Assembly: GCF_010015585.1 (NCBI RefSeq)
Contig: NW_022985095.1
Coordinates: 1-64,000 of the forward strand
DNA length: 64,000 nt
Source of the DNA: Eremomyces bilateralis CBS 781.70
Taxonomy: Eukaryota; Ascomycota; Dothideomycetes; Eremomycetales; Eremomycetaceae
Reading direction: 5' to 3'
Part shown: one piece after another, positions 20,616 to 32,306 of the stretch
Numbering within the stretch: position 1 is the first letter of the stretch
Layout: each line of letters opens with the position of its first letter
Position numbers and translations under genes: made by a program
The notes under the pieces: generated by a model
Told to the model about the DNA's origin: nothing
The model's database searches: none
The model's input: only the letters and a program-made list of their open reading frames with translations

Positions 20616-22991
20616 GTTGGCCGGTGTTCGGTGAAAGGCCGCCACACTATGGGCATAGTAGCAATGGGTTCAATTTATGATTTGGAAAGTTGAAGGAGGA
20701 TTCGGATTGATGTATCGTACTAGTCATCATCGCCCAGAGCACGGCATGTTGACATCTGAAAAAACAATGCTACGGCGACGTACTTATTCATCTGATGGTG
20801 TTTGAACACGAAGCTCTGGTCGTCTATCCACTCCTCCATCAGCTGCGAACCAGAGCGTACTTTGGGCTTGGCATTGGTGCCTCAGGCCACAAAGCAGCCA
20901 ACCCGGATCTAACCCGGATTTCTCAACTCAACCTCGTTCATTTTCATGGCCACAGGCTTTCCACGAATATTAATATTATTGCCCTCTTCTGGTCTATCTA
21001 ATACGGATTCCAGTCTCATTCACGGCTGGCCTGGGATAATCCAGCAGGATCGGCTCGATCATGCACTAAAAATCGTTCTCCTTCACCTACCACCACCATT
21101 TGGGGCAGGGTGTTATTATTCCTGGGCACGGTGGGCAGTGACTCAGTCTGACGGGACTCATGGGAACATGGTTTTGAGCGACTGTCCCCTCTCGCTAGCT
21201 GTGTCTCGCGCCGATTCTTCCCAAGTTATGCCGCCAACGTGGGTGACGAAACACGGTCTACACGGATATCTAGACGCTGCCCTAGGAACCAACATCTCGA
21301 GAACTGTACTCTGGACCCAGGCCGGGTCGAACCGTCGATAGAACAAAACAGGCTCTTGGGACTAGGAGAATGCAGGGACCGCGAGGGCAGGCATTCTCGA
21401 GTCAAATATCTACATCAGATGACTAGAAAGCAGTAAGTGTATCCCAGGGCAGTGGATTGGGTCCAACTGCAGCGATTGCGAATACAGACATCAACGCTTA
21501 ATCGGTGCTTGGATGGCTCCCAAATTAGAGGTCGCCTACCCGCTTCAACAGCAGCTAAGATGCACCCGATATGCTTATTGGACCTGTCAAAGGCGCACAC
21601 CAGATTCCCACCTCGTTAGCCAGCAATTGCAACATTTGCGGTCGCATTACTGATTATTCCTTCGAAGCTTCTTATGAGCATATCGACCAATGTTTCGTCG
21701 CCAGTATTCAGAACCATAGCAACTATAGATGACTCGACATCCCAAGTTAGTCTCAAGCACGCTCTGTTTCTTTCCTCGAGTTACCCCCTGCCCCTTGCCC
21801 CTAGATATGCAGACCTAAATATTGCACCTTTCACATCGGTCATACCGATTTCGCAATAATTCTACGCTGCGATACCGTTCCTCTTGTTGCACTGACCTAA
21901 ACACTTTCAATTCGTGTTCCTGTGGCTATCAGGTGGATATTTCCAAATCTTCGTCATGCTCAGGTCAAAACCAAGCCATGCAGAGCTATTACCACCCCTA
22001 GAAACGGAGCTCTGCGGGGCCGCTAGGAGATGTGCGGATTCTAACTCGACGACCGAATTTTCTAGAACAAGAGAATCATGCCCTGTCATCCATTTGTCAG
22101 ACAGGGCTGAGCATGTCGTTAAAGGTGAAACCTCTGGCTCGATTGGTAACTTCGACTATGGATGGTTGGATGATGATCATATTGGGCCTCTCTGGGGCTT
22201 GAATGTAAAATGCCCAACATCGTTCCACAGGCAATCACCGCGAGTTACTCTAGATCTGCCCCTCCGCGGAGAGACCAAAAGAATACCGCCTTAGCCACGC
22301 GCGGTGCAAGCGTTGCTTAGGCATGCTAGGATTTGGTGATCCATACACCGCTTGCTGCAACTCGTAACCGCGAGTAGCAACATGGAACTCGATATGGTGT
22401 GAAGGCCACCCTTTACGATTTCCTTTTTCAGGGTAACAGGAAACGCGGTCTGGGGACCACCAAACACCACCTTGGCCGCCATCATTACACAACAGAGCAG
22501 CCATTCTTACCCGACCCCATACCGCCTACACGATCATGGACAGGAATAACCGAAAGCGGTGTTTCCTAAGATTAACACAATCCGGACGCAGCCGTCTCAC
22601 CCAGTCCAACCTATCTATTGACACCTGTATGCACAGCTTGATCCTTCTTCTCGCCTGGCAAACGATGACCTCACTATCCATCACTCCCTTCTGAACTCTA
22701 CGTTTCTGCCAGGCCTATCTATCTGCTTCGGCTTGGTTCCACCTAAAAGGTATAAATAGACAAGGCGACCTCTACATCAATTCCAGTTTGCGCAGTCACG
22801 ATCATATCTATATTAACTTTCACTTCCGGGCCCTTGCTCCTCCTTACACCTTTCCTCTCAACTCACTCTGTTGCGCTTGGCGACGTTTGTCTCATTAGCT
22901 TTGCCCCTTCGGTCTTTTGTTCCGGATTGGATCCAATCCACCACGTGGAAACCCCTCCAGCGTCTTCGGTGCTCAAGTAGTCCCTTTCAAT
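20616..22991. other. Gene-poor interval upstream of GWT1
   Basis: About 2.4 kb with only short frames lacking motifs on either strand. It must contain the GWT1 promoter at its left end and the promoter of the small Cys/His-rich gene at its right end. I see no tRNA and no long direct or inverted repeat. Confidence 0.5.
22751..22758 (+). promoter_or_regulatory. TATA box of the small Cys/His-rich gene
   Basis: TATAAATA in the context AAGGTATAAATAGACA, about 240 bases before the ATG at 22992. The intervening stretch is pyrimidine-rich (repeated CTTTCC and CTCACT), a common pattern in fungal core promoters. Confidence 0.5.
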
Positions 22992-23204
22992 ATGTGCTAC
23001 CAAGTGGTCGAACGCTTCGCCGCCTGTTACTGCCTGTATCACAAGCACAGTATCGATCCGTGTTCCGCCTACGGGCAAAGAGGACACTTGGTTCAAGAAA
23101 AGACCGTCCTCGTCGGTCATGCTTGCCCGGCTCACTCGTCCTATGCTAGAACGAAACTTGTATCAGGTCTCGGAGTCCTTCCAGACCCTGACTATCAAGG
23201 CTGA
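22992..23204 (+). CDS. Small Cys/His-rich fungal protein
   Basis: Seventy residues beginning MCYQVVERFAACYCLYHKHS, followed by IDPCSAYGQRGHLVQEKTVL and VGHACPAHS. Cys at 2, 12, 14, 24 and 45 and His at 17, 19, 31, 43 and 48 suggest a small metal-binding fold. The pattern resembles short proteins I have seen in many filamentous ascomycetes that begin MCY...V and contain YGQRGH, but I cannot name a domain. There is a good upstream TATA box and leader. The last 20 residues look less constrained and may be read-through into an intron. Further exons could lie in 23400-23860, where a plus-strand frame ends in a Trp-rich peptide (SSWDDLNPWFWGDPGL). I could not phase that join with confidence. Confidence 0.5.
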   Translation: MCYQVVERFAACYCLYHKHSIDPCSAYGQRGHLVQEKTVLVGHACPAHSSYARTKLVSGLGVLPDPDYQG

Positions 23205-24172
23205 AGGTGATTGGCCCCAGGGTTTTAATTCCTTACTATATACGTGTGTTTAACTTTACAACAGTTCGTTGCAATAATGTCAGTGCCAGCTAAAAGCACA
23301 GCAAGGGAAAGACACCCCTGGCTGCGAGATCGGCCTAATTCAACTACACGGCGAGCCCCGCATCCTCTTTGATTAGACTGTCGAGCCTTCAAGTTATCGT
23401 TGAAAGGCAGCAAATCGATCACGGCACCGAGTGTCCTATCACTCCATTTTGCCATTTCAATTGGCTATCATCTCGATACCCCCGCATCGATTGCGTCGAC
23501 CAGTCCCCTGTTGGATTTGCTCGACCAGTCTCTCCAGATTCCAGAGCCCACTTCTCCATCATCACACCTTCAAACCCCGGCCAGAGGTTACGCCGCGCTT
23601 ACTCAGTCCTTGAGAAGCTCCACATCGCGGATTCCGAGTACGAGCCGTCTTTTGCGGCATGCATCCAGCGTAATCCCTTTTTTAAAGTGGAACACGGCCT
23701 GGTGCAGCAAATCACATCCTCTCTTGTCTAGATGGCATTCAAATAATGCATCCCATGTCGATGCACTCCGATACTTTCTTCCCTTCCTCTTGGGACGACC
23801 TGAATCCATGGTTCTGGGGCGACCCCGGACTATAACTCTCCTACATGGGGTTTAGCGTGGAGGTGGCGACTTTCAGAACCCGCATGAAGTCCAAGTCACA
23901 TGAATTTGCGCATCCGATATTCAGCAAGGGAATACCACATCGACAGGTGCATTGCTATACCTGATCAAGGTCAACTGGTCAAGATATCTTCCTCGATCGT
24001 TGGGGTCAAGAAAGGCATGCTGCATTTGTTCGAGCACAGGTACTCTCAGTTGCCTTAGACCCTCCACAGGTGTGCTGCGAGACGCGAAATCATACGGCTA
24101 CGTGCACCTGCCAATCAATTCGGCACGCGTTTTGATCCCATCGATGGCACCGTCAAAATCGTCGAGAATTTA
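23205..24172. other. Interval between small Cys/His-rich gene and FunK1 remnant
   Basis: Contains a plus-strand open frame from 23400 to 23855 and overlapping frames that may be later exons of the upstream small gene. The rest shows no motif. The right end is the 3' flank of the minus-strand FunK1 remnant. Confidence 0.35.
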
Positions 24173-26215
24173 GCTATACAGTCGATCCGAATCTTTCGGT
24201 GTGCCCCAGTACACACCATAATCTTCCGCAAGTGGAAACAAAATTCCACGCAACTCTCGGCAAAGTTCTTTGACGAGGTCGAGACAATCGACACCGTGGG
24301 GAAACTCGTCCAGAATATATTTTTCGAAGTACCGGAGGGAAATCTGCTGCTCTTTCCGACAGGAAATTAGGCATACGTACCGGTATACCAGTAGGCTAAC
24401 GGACTGCCTATTCGGAGCCCTTTCTTCCGATTCCAACAGACGCATTGCCAAACAAGAACATAAAGAAACGACTCCAAATCATAACGATAAGAATGACGGA
24501 CGTGTTCCTTACTAGTTCTCAACACCCCGACCACCATGAACTTCAAGGTATCGGTGCGACTGCGAGCGCCGGTGGATTCGCAATCGCCTTCTATGGCAAG
24601 ATCCAGATCGATCAGCATCCCCTTGGATTTGGACATCCCCGAGTCGGGTTCGATGATGCTGTTCTCCGAAATATCTCAATGAATAATATTTTCGCTGTGA
24701 TACAGGGAATGGTCTGCTTCGATAGGGTCGCGAAGCGCTTCTACCAACTCCAAAGGAGTGCTCCGGTCGTATTTATAGATCGGCTTGCCAGCATGCGAGA
24801 TGACGGATCAGCGGAAAACGCGGTTATGGAATAATTCGGTGCTGGGACTAGGAAAACTTAATGGCTGGGCGTCGGACGCGTTAGACGCGACTTGGTCTCG
24901 TAGACAGCTCAGTTCCATAGTGTAAATTATTGTTAGACCTAAATCGCTTTGAATTCGAACGGGTAGCAACCGAAGCCACCCGTTTCCTCAACAATCCTTG
25001 TCGAGAAGTCGATGGGGTTCTGATCACGAACTTGAAATACGTACGGTTTCCCAAACGCCAGTCCTTGGTACATGTCCTCCGTGCTCGTGATGAGCCGAGA
25101 GCCGATCAACAGGGCGACACCCTCAACTCCTCTATTCTGAGCCCTTTTGAGAAGCTGGGCTTCGGAGTAGATTTGTTCGAGCGTCCAGAAAAACCCCGCA
25201 ACCCTGTTCCACACAGGGCTGGTCAGTCGCGGGCTGAGTAGGACATTCGTGAGCAGGTCATCCGCGGGCAGGTCATTCGTGGGCAGGTCTTTTCAGAGGT
25301 GGTCGTTCGCGGGATGGACTTTCGGGGGGACTCTCGCACGGTAGCAAGAGGTTCCGCGACACAACTTCCGATCGGTAGGTAAGCGGTGTGAGTTCCAGTT
25401 CCAGCCTCCTCCTCTTGATGGACTCTTCATCCCGACCTTCCGGGTCGATTTCTATAATTAGACGGCCTTAATCTCGCTCGGCAAACGTGTCCAGACCCAG
25501 CTCCTCCTCAAATTATCCATCATGGTGTAGCCGGGAATCGCCCGCACATATTTCTCCAGATAGTCATAGATATCGCTCGGGTTCGCTGTAGTATAGCATT
25601 GGCGATCCTCCCCTGAAAAGCACCTCGTCTGAAACCGAAATAACCAACCTTTAAGTTCTCCCTCGGTCGGGTTGTCGTGAATACGGAATACCGGTCCATC
25701 TGATGCCCTTACCCCATTCGTCCTCGACCAAGTTAAAGCACCGCGTAGCACGGGGTGTCCAAATTTTGCCCTCGAATTACTTCTCAACGAACACTGGTAC
25801 CGGCTTATGTGTACAGTCTCTAAGCTCGTCGATGGTCTGTCTGCTCACTACCTTGTTATGAATTGGAGGACTTGACCGGTCTGTCGCCGAATTCAAGGGC
25901 ACTGGTTTCAGGAGTGGCTCCTCAGCGGGAAGCAATGAGATCGAAGACCGCGTTCCAAATCTCTTAGTCGGGCGATTCCAAAACGATGTGGTTCGCGAGT
26001 GTGAGGGCCTTCTTGTAGTCGATCATGAAGCCAGAGTCATAGACTTGCAAAATAAGCAGCTTTATTTCTTCCGTAATGTTGCAACCGCTGGACTTCGAAT
26101 GGAGATTAAGAGCGACGAGTTTTCTTGACAGGGTACCTAAACAAAGTAAAACTCCTGCTTTCAATCGGCATTTTGTTACGGCAGCGTCCAGAATCGATCG
26201 AAGCTCCTGTAGCAT
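24173..26215 (-). pseudogene. Decayed FunK1 fungal-type protein kinase
   Basis: Reading the minus strand from right to left gives pieces of a FunK1 kinase in order. They are an N-terminal helical region (26215-25964), a middle segment (25787-25458), a region ending before an N-lobe-like block (25214-24939), then the C-lobe. In the C-lobe the catalytic loop reads IIH-stop-DISENSII at about 24690-24655, where FunK1 proteins have HRDISENN. It is followed by GMLIDLDLA (DFG-equivalent DLD), the FunK1 signature TDTLKFMVVGVLR, HSYRYDLESFLYVLVW, and a C-terminal block (ILDEFPHGVDCLDLVKELC) in another frame. The catalytic Arg codon is TGA at 24676-24678, most simply a CGA to TGA change. With that stop plus at least one frame change, the gene is dead. 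FunK1 families are multicopy in many fungi, and decay of extra copies is expected. Confidence 0.78.
25244..25318. repeat. 15-base minisatellite inside the FunK1 remnant
   Basis: Units CATTCGTGAGCAGGT (25244), CATCCGCGGGCAGGT (25259) and CATTCGTGGGCAGGT (25274) are nearly identical. Two more degenerate units run to about 25318. The 15-base period is a multiple of three and may once have encoded a five-residue linker repeat. Confidence 0.7.
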
Positions 26216-26790
26216 ATCAGCCCTAATAGCAGGGCTTCGATGTGTTTCCGGTTATCTGAAGAGAGAGAAGAAACCAAGCGCAGGCGTTGAACCAAAAAAC
26301 AGGATAAGGCTATCGGAGTTCATACAGGATAGGGTGAAGGGTGGTAACGGCCGCCTTGGGCAGGTTGCCCGGACAACAGTACCAAATCAGGTCAGGTAAC
26401 ATAGCTTGTCACTAACTAATTAGAGATAAATGGTATTAGACCTCATTCCCCACTATTATCCGGGCAAATCGAGCGAAGAGTTAATGCCCAGGAAAACAAA
26501 CCATCAGGTTATCTCCGAATGACGTATTCAAACTTATTTGTTCCAATGGATCTGGTGTAGAAACGGCATAGGGTAGAGCGAGCGAATAACTTGCCGAGGC
26601 AATGACGGGCCTGAACCGTGAAATGGGCGAGAACACATGTCAGACTGCTCTTGCAAACATTATTTTGCAAACCCTCTATTTAACAGTGCGGGCCATCTGG
26701 GGCGCAGATGAATTGCAAAAGCCATCCAGTAATGAATGCAAGGACTACAGGCCTTTTAACCCCCAAGATTCACCATAGATTGGAAGCATA
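26216..26790. other. Spacer between FunK1 remnant and carotenoid oxygenase gene
   Basis: These 575 bases form the promoter side of the oxygenase gene and the 5' flank of the dead kinase. No motif or repeat was recognised. Confidence 0.4.
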
Positions 26791-28760
26791 ATGGCACAAG
26801 ACGCCGCGGGTAGAATTTCAAAACAAAGTCCTCATCCGTGAATACGCCCCAGCAAGCTCAATTGGGGCGCGAAGACTAAAAGGGAACCAGGTATCTGGCG
26901 GGAAACTTTGCTCCCGTATACACCACACATCCATTGACACCATGTACTTACACGGGAGAGATACCAGCATCTCTTGCTGGCGGACAATACATCCGGAATG
27001 GATCGAATCCCCTGCTCAATGATGAGCAGGATCGTATGTACCATTGGTTCGATGGCGATGGGATGCTCGCGGGAGTCTTATTCCGCAAAGTCGAAGGCGG
27101 AATACAACCGCAGTTCGTCAACAGCTGGGTTGAGACTGACATCTTGAAAGCGAACCGGAAACTTGGCGCTTCTGGTTCCAAAATGTTGGGGTGGCCTTGG
27201 AGAATTACGAGGCCGATACCTCCAAGTATTTCCACACTTGTTGATCCCACTGCAGGGCCGTCAGCTGTTGGCAAGGAGATTCTGAGAACGGTATTGATTC
27301 GGTTCGTCTCCCATCTCCCCTGGTCAAAGGCCAAGATACGAAGGATCAGCGTCGCCAATACCGCCATGCTATATCACGATGGACGAGCTTTGGCGACTTG
27401 CGAAGCTGGACCGCCAATAAGGGTTGGTCTTCCCGGACTTGAGACAATCGGGTGGTTCAATGGTGCCTTCGCGGAAGGAGAAGAGAGTAGGAAACATGAC
27501 AATGGTTTGCCACAATTCGCTGGCAGCTTGCAGATAACGACGGCGCATCCGAAAGTGGATGAAGAAACCGGGGAGATGATCCTCTTCCACAACATTTCCA
27601 ACGCCCCATACGTTCGGTACTCTGTCTTGCCGTCATTAGAGACACTGACAGCAAATCCTCGACGCATCACCGAAGCTCCCGTTCTCGGGATGTCCACCTC
27701 CAGATTGATGCACGACTTCGGTGTGTCCAAGAGGCATACTGTGATTCTCAACATCCCTTTGTCGGTAACGCCTTCAAACCTTGCGCGAGGCAAACCGATG
27801 GTTCAGTACAACCCGAGAGAACCCTCTCGTTTCGGTGTGCTTCCGAGGCACGATCCAGACAAAATCGTTTGGTTTGAAGATGACCCTTGCATCATAACAC
27901 ATACAGCCAGCACATGGGACGAATATGATGCGGATGGGAACTCGACTGCAGTCTGCATGCTATTATGTCGATTGATCGCCCCAGACATTATCTACCAAGC
28001 AGGGAATCTTGAGCCACCTCCAATCCTGTCGACCCATGAACATTGGCGGCCTCCGGGCACTGGACACGGCGACGGAAGTGAGACATCCGACGGGTCATCT
28101 TCAAGAACGGAAGAGAGTCATATTTGTCGCCTTCATTACTATAGATTCCCGCTGAACTCAGGCAACTCACCACGCCGGCCATCGCATTCATTCCCCCTCT
28201 CGGCGGTTGATATGGAATTTCCCACTGTTGCCCCAGGTAAAAGCATGCAGAATGCTCGCTTCGTCTATGGCTGCAGTTCCAGGTCGACGCAGGTGAACTC
28301 GGCGGATGGATCACTCGTGAAGATCGACATCATTACGAAGATGCACGCTGGGGAGCTTGTTCGACGAGGTCGAGAATCATCACCAAGAACTCGTCGCCCT
28401 GTGGACACTCGTTTAGTAGGCGACGTCTCTTTGACTGACGGCAATGACAATTCCCATGTACAGCTTTTCGCCCTTCCGCCGGGGATTTACGCAGGAGAAC
28501 CCCGCTTTGTACCCGATGGCGGCGCCAATGAGGACAGGGGCCACCTGCTATTCTTCACATTTGATGAGGAACAGCTACTTCCAACAGGAGATGCTCCGAG
28601 AGGTGCAGCCAGTGAGTTGTGGATCCTCGACGCAACAGAAATGAAGGACGTTGTCGCAAAGATTCAGCTAGTACAGCGAGTTCCGTATGGTTTGCATGGT
28701 GAATGGTTCACTGAGGAGCAAATCCGTGGGCAGCGGAGCCGGGCATCAAAGCACATCTAG
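26791..28760 (+). CDS. Carotenoid/stilbene cleavage dioxygenase family protein
   Basis: Two exons, 26791-26837 and 26891-28760, joined over a 53-base intron (GTGAAT donor, GACTAA branch), giving 638 residues. The join produces HPYLAGNFAPVYTTHPLTPC, the conserved N-terminus of this family, and the ATG at 26791 gives MAQDAAGRISKQ before it. All four iron-binding histidines are visible: TTAHPKVD (about 235), LMHDFG (about 290), THTASTWDE (about 353) and GLHGEWF (about 618). The family are non-haem Fe(II) enzymes that split a double bond of carotenoids, apocarotenoids or stilbenes with O2. No phytoene synthase or desaturase lies nearby, so the substrate cannot be read from context. The closest look is to plant-NCED-like fungal members rather than to the retinal-forming CarX type, but this is an impression. 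Confidence 0.88.
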
Positions 28761-29927
28761 GGTGGACGAAACTGATAACACTGCGCTCTCAACGCCCTCC
28801 TGGCTTCTCTAGCCTATGAAAAGGGAGGGGGTATAGAGACTTCCCTTGCAAAATAGGACATTAAACTGCACGGGTTGATTTCTAGGACTAGTATAGTCGG
28901 GTCAAATACGGTAACAATTGACATAAGTCAACCCCCTGGGTTTTCAGTGCACCAATCGTTATAAAAATCGGCACAGTTGAGTGCCCCTATTGCCGTGGTA
29001 TAGGACTATTCGAGTCTGCCTTGACATCATCAACTCTAGCCTAGTAGCTTGATCAAAGGTATACAACTCGGGGTCTTGTTGCGGGGCGGTCTTGCTTTGT
29101 ATAGGCTCATCGGATTATGTAGATTCGGAAATGTGCGCAGATTGAAGCATTCGAGCAATTACCATCGCTGATGCACCCTCCAAAACGGGGAAACACAATT
29201 TTTGGCAGAAACACTTTGTTTTTATGTTAGAGCACACAACTCAGGTCAAGACCATAAACAAATGGTTGGGAAAAAAAAATCGAGAAAAAAAAACAAAAGG
29301 TTAGGGAGTCGATCCCAAGAGTTCCAAAGATTGCGAAGCGGAGCATTGTGCGCTCAACCTACGGCTATCCCTGGTAAAAGGCAAGGAATAGGTTCTTTAG
29401 GGAGTCGCGCTCCAACTTGAAAATCGACCGGAATTAAATATGTAGTGTCAAAATTAGAGAATGCAAGGATGTGCTGAATAGTCATGTGATGGAGACCAAG
29501 GAAACCCTGGAATGTAATAATGTTGTCTTTCACTGTAATTACTATTGGTAGTAATACCGTAACAATTAGTGGAGGCCAGCTGAGATGCAGTGAGTTCGCC
29601 TTCTAGATTATAATAAGTTGATTGGCCTATTCTCTACAAATCGGCTTTAGCACTACGCTATCGAATTTAGTACATGGTAGTTAAACGAATGAACGTACAT
29701 AGTACACTTATTATTAATAACACGTGAACAACCAGCCAAGCCGTAGCAGCATTGGGGCCTTGGCTCTTGGCTCTGGGGTCTGGGCAAGCTTGATATTCGG
29801 TCATCCCTGACTTCAATTCAGTTCACTTCCCTTTTCTTGTAAGTTGTAATTAACAAATCCTTGTCTGCAACCTTCGCTGTTCCTGTTGTGTTTCAATGAG
29901 CAGTGCAGACATGAGGGCATCTGGACC
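28761..29927. other. Intergenic region between oxygenase and GT8 genes
   Basis: This AT-rich stretch of nearly 1.2 kb contains runs of A at about 29273-29296. It holds the 3' end of the oxygenase transcript and the GT8 promoter. I see no coding frame with motifs and no RNA gene. Confidence 0.45.
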
Positions 29928-30941
29928 ATGTCGCGACAAATCACGAAGGTCGTGATCACGCTCATTTCAACCGTTTCGTTGCTCTTCCTTGTCACCACTC
30001 TTTACCTCTTCAACTCCAAGCCGTTGAGCGCTTTCGGTTTCCCTTTCTCAAGGGGCAAACCCTCCCATCCAAAGTCAAATATCCGCATCTACGAGCCGAG
30101 TACGGCACATGTCCTTGGACAGAGCGTGGCATATGCTACCTTCCTCTCGACACGCGTTTCCAATGACAGCGAACCAGACGCATATTTTACTGCCACCCGC
30201 GTCCTCGCGTACCAACTCCTCCACCAGCCGCAGACCAAATCGACCCGCAACATCCCTCTTCTCGTCCTCGTTCCTCCACACGTATCGGACCATAAGCGGT
30301 CAGTTCTAGCATCTGAAGGCGCCACGATCGTCCCGATCTCAAATCTGAAGCCGGAGAAGGACTGGGTTGGCCCAACCGAACCGAGATGGGTCGACCAGTT
30401 TTCCAAGCTGCAACTTTGGGAGCTGGACAAGTATGATCGCATTCTTTACCTCGACAACGATATGCTCTTGACCCAGTCCCTCGATCCAATCTTCACGCTC
30501 CCTGTTGCTAGTACAGTTTTGAATACACTCAAGAAAGCGGAGGTCAAGGCAGATGAAGCACTGTTACCTTCCAAATACCTTATGGTTGGGGTGTCTGATA
30601 CCGGCGGTGCAGAACATCCCTTCCCACCAGAGGACCGCCCAGGCTCTTCGATCAATGGCGGATTTTTCCTTCTGCGACCCGACAGGAAGTTGTTCAACTA
30701 CTACCTATCTGTGATGGAAATTGAGGGCAGATTCGATAGCGGATTCATGGAGCAAGGTCTCCTGAACTACGCCCATCGACATGATGGCAACATGCCAGCG
30801 AAGAAGTTCCCACCAGGGGAATGGAATGTGAATTGGCCCAGTCTCCGGGACTTGGAAGGGGGCGCAGCATCTTTGCACGACAAGTTCTGGTATGTAGATC
30901 TAACTCCATGGCACGATTCCCACGACCTAACAAGCTTTTAG
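29928..30941 (+). CDS. Glycosyltransferase family 8 protein (membrane-anchored)
   Basis: A single exon of 337 residues. The start MSRQITKVV at 29928 is followed at once by a hydrophobic stretch (about residues 7-27), so this is a type II Golgi or ER protein with a signal anchor. The catalytic part has the GT8/glycogenin pattern: YATFLSTRVS, KLQLWELDKYDRILYLDNDM with the metal-binding DxD as DND, GSSINGGFFLLRPD, and a late FMEQGLLNYAH block. These predict a Mn-dependent retaining transferase using a UDP- or GDP-sugar. It is shorter than glycogenin proper and lacks its tyrosine-rich glucosylation tail. Fungal GT8 proteins of this size are often annotated as N-acetylglucosaminyl- or galactosyl-transferases, but the substrate cannot be read here. 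Confidence 0.85.
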   Translation: MSRQITKVVITLISTVSLLFLVTTLYLFNSKPLSAFGFPFSRGKPSHPKSNIRIYEPSTAHVLGQSVAYATFLSTRVSNDSEPDAYFTATRVLAYQLLHQPQTKSTRNIPLLVLVPPHVSDHKRSVLASEGATIVPISNLKPEKDWVGPTEPRWVDQFSKLQLWELDKYDRILYLDNDMLLTQSLDPIFTLPVASTVLNTLKKAEVKADEALLPSKYLMVGVSDTGGAEHPFPPEDRPGSSINGGFFLLRPDRKLFNYYLSVMEIEGRFDSGFMEQGLLNYAHRHDGNMPAKKFPPGEWNVNWPSLRDLEGGAASLHDKFWYVDLTPWHDSHDLTSF

Positions 30942-32306
30942 GGAGGAAGGAAATAAAAAATGGATTGACAGGACGTTAGTGGAGATGTGGTGGCGTGTCC
31001 AAGGCCAGATGGAAGGTTTTTGGCAGAAAGAAAGGGCTCCTCGAAGAGGCCGAGCTGAATAGATACAAAGTTGTATCTCCCTTTTTTAGCGTGTATAGAT
31101 GTTCTGGCGTTGGGGTCCTTCAACCATGTCTCTACGATGTCGAGCATAATGGGATTTGTTATGGGGGGTCGTTGGGTCGGGTGTGGTCGTACATGTTAAC
31201 TTTACGGCGATCTGGACGTAGGGGCGAATATTTGACGCCCTATCCCCCTGCTGGCTATCCGTAATTCCGCATACCATAGAGTAAATGCTCGACTAGGAGT
31301 TATCTGCTGGGAGGCAGACGCCTCCGATTAAACTTGGCCTCCGTACCAAACATACACACCGATATAACAATGAAGTCGAGAAGATAAGACTTATTCCCAT
31401 ATCAAGCAAGATCATTGGTCATTGTAGGCACTACGAACTCGGTTCCGCAGGAATTCCCTAGTCCAACAAAGGAGAAAGGCCAGGAAATGTTTCTTTGACT
31501 GTGGAGTCCCTAAAGGCTTCAATTTCATTCGGTGTCGTGCTCTGTCTATCGGACTCCGAAGGGCAGTGTGCAAATATCAAAATTCCAAAATTCGGCCCAA
31601 TATACCCAATCGGTCGTCGGTCGGCTCATGAACTCGGGTGAAAGGGAGACAAAGGCACACAGAACCCAAATTTCGCAAATGAATAGCAGAAATCCCGATT
31701 TTTCAGCTCATATCGTTCACCTAAAGAGAGGTGCAAACTGCAAGGTCCATCTAACAAGCCCAGAACGTGGTGTGAAGGCGTCTGAATGTTTCCACCGGAC
31801 CTTGAGGCGAGCGAGCGTGCACTGCTGTTTTGCTTGATTGGCTGTGTAGTATGTATGTACGTGGCGCTCTCTGCGGGTCTGCCTGATGCCTGACAACGGG
31901 GCTATTTGTTGTTGGGACGACGGCTGGACTGCTGCGCCACGGATACATTGGGACGTGGAACTGATCGCTAGTCACCAGACGCAATTGGGGACGTTATTCG
32001 GCGTTGTCGTCGACGTCTTCCATCGATATGGAGTTCTAGAAGGACGATTTCGGCGAAATTAGGCATGGTTAATATTAATGCAACTTGGTTGACGGTAGAC
32101 GTCTGTCGTGAAGCATATTAAGCCATGTCGGGGAATGGAATGGTCAATCGATCGATTGGCCTTGGAGTTTAGAATACAAAAGGTTTAGAAAGAGTCAATG
32201 AGAGAATAAAATTTGATGCGGTTACGAGAATCAAACTTTTGGCTAACCTGTCATGACTGCTGCGAGTGCTGTCATTGAAAACTACACTATACATACAAGT
32301 TGATTC
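30942..32306. other. Convergent interval between GT8 and P450 genes
   Basis: About 1.4 kb holding the 3' flanks of the GT8 gene (+) and the P450 gene (-). Short frames on both strands have no motifs. No repeat or RNA gene was recognised. Confidence 0.45.

Noticed and set aside
20616-26790. Old retroelement or LTR copy in the gene-poor island
   Set aside because: No reverse transcriptase, integrase or long terminal repeat signature could be seen; the only recognisable remnant is the FunK1 kinase.
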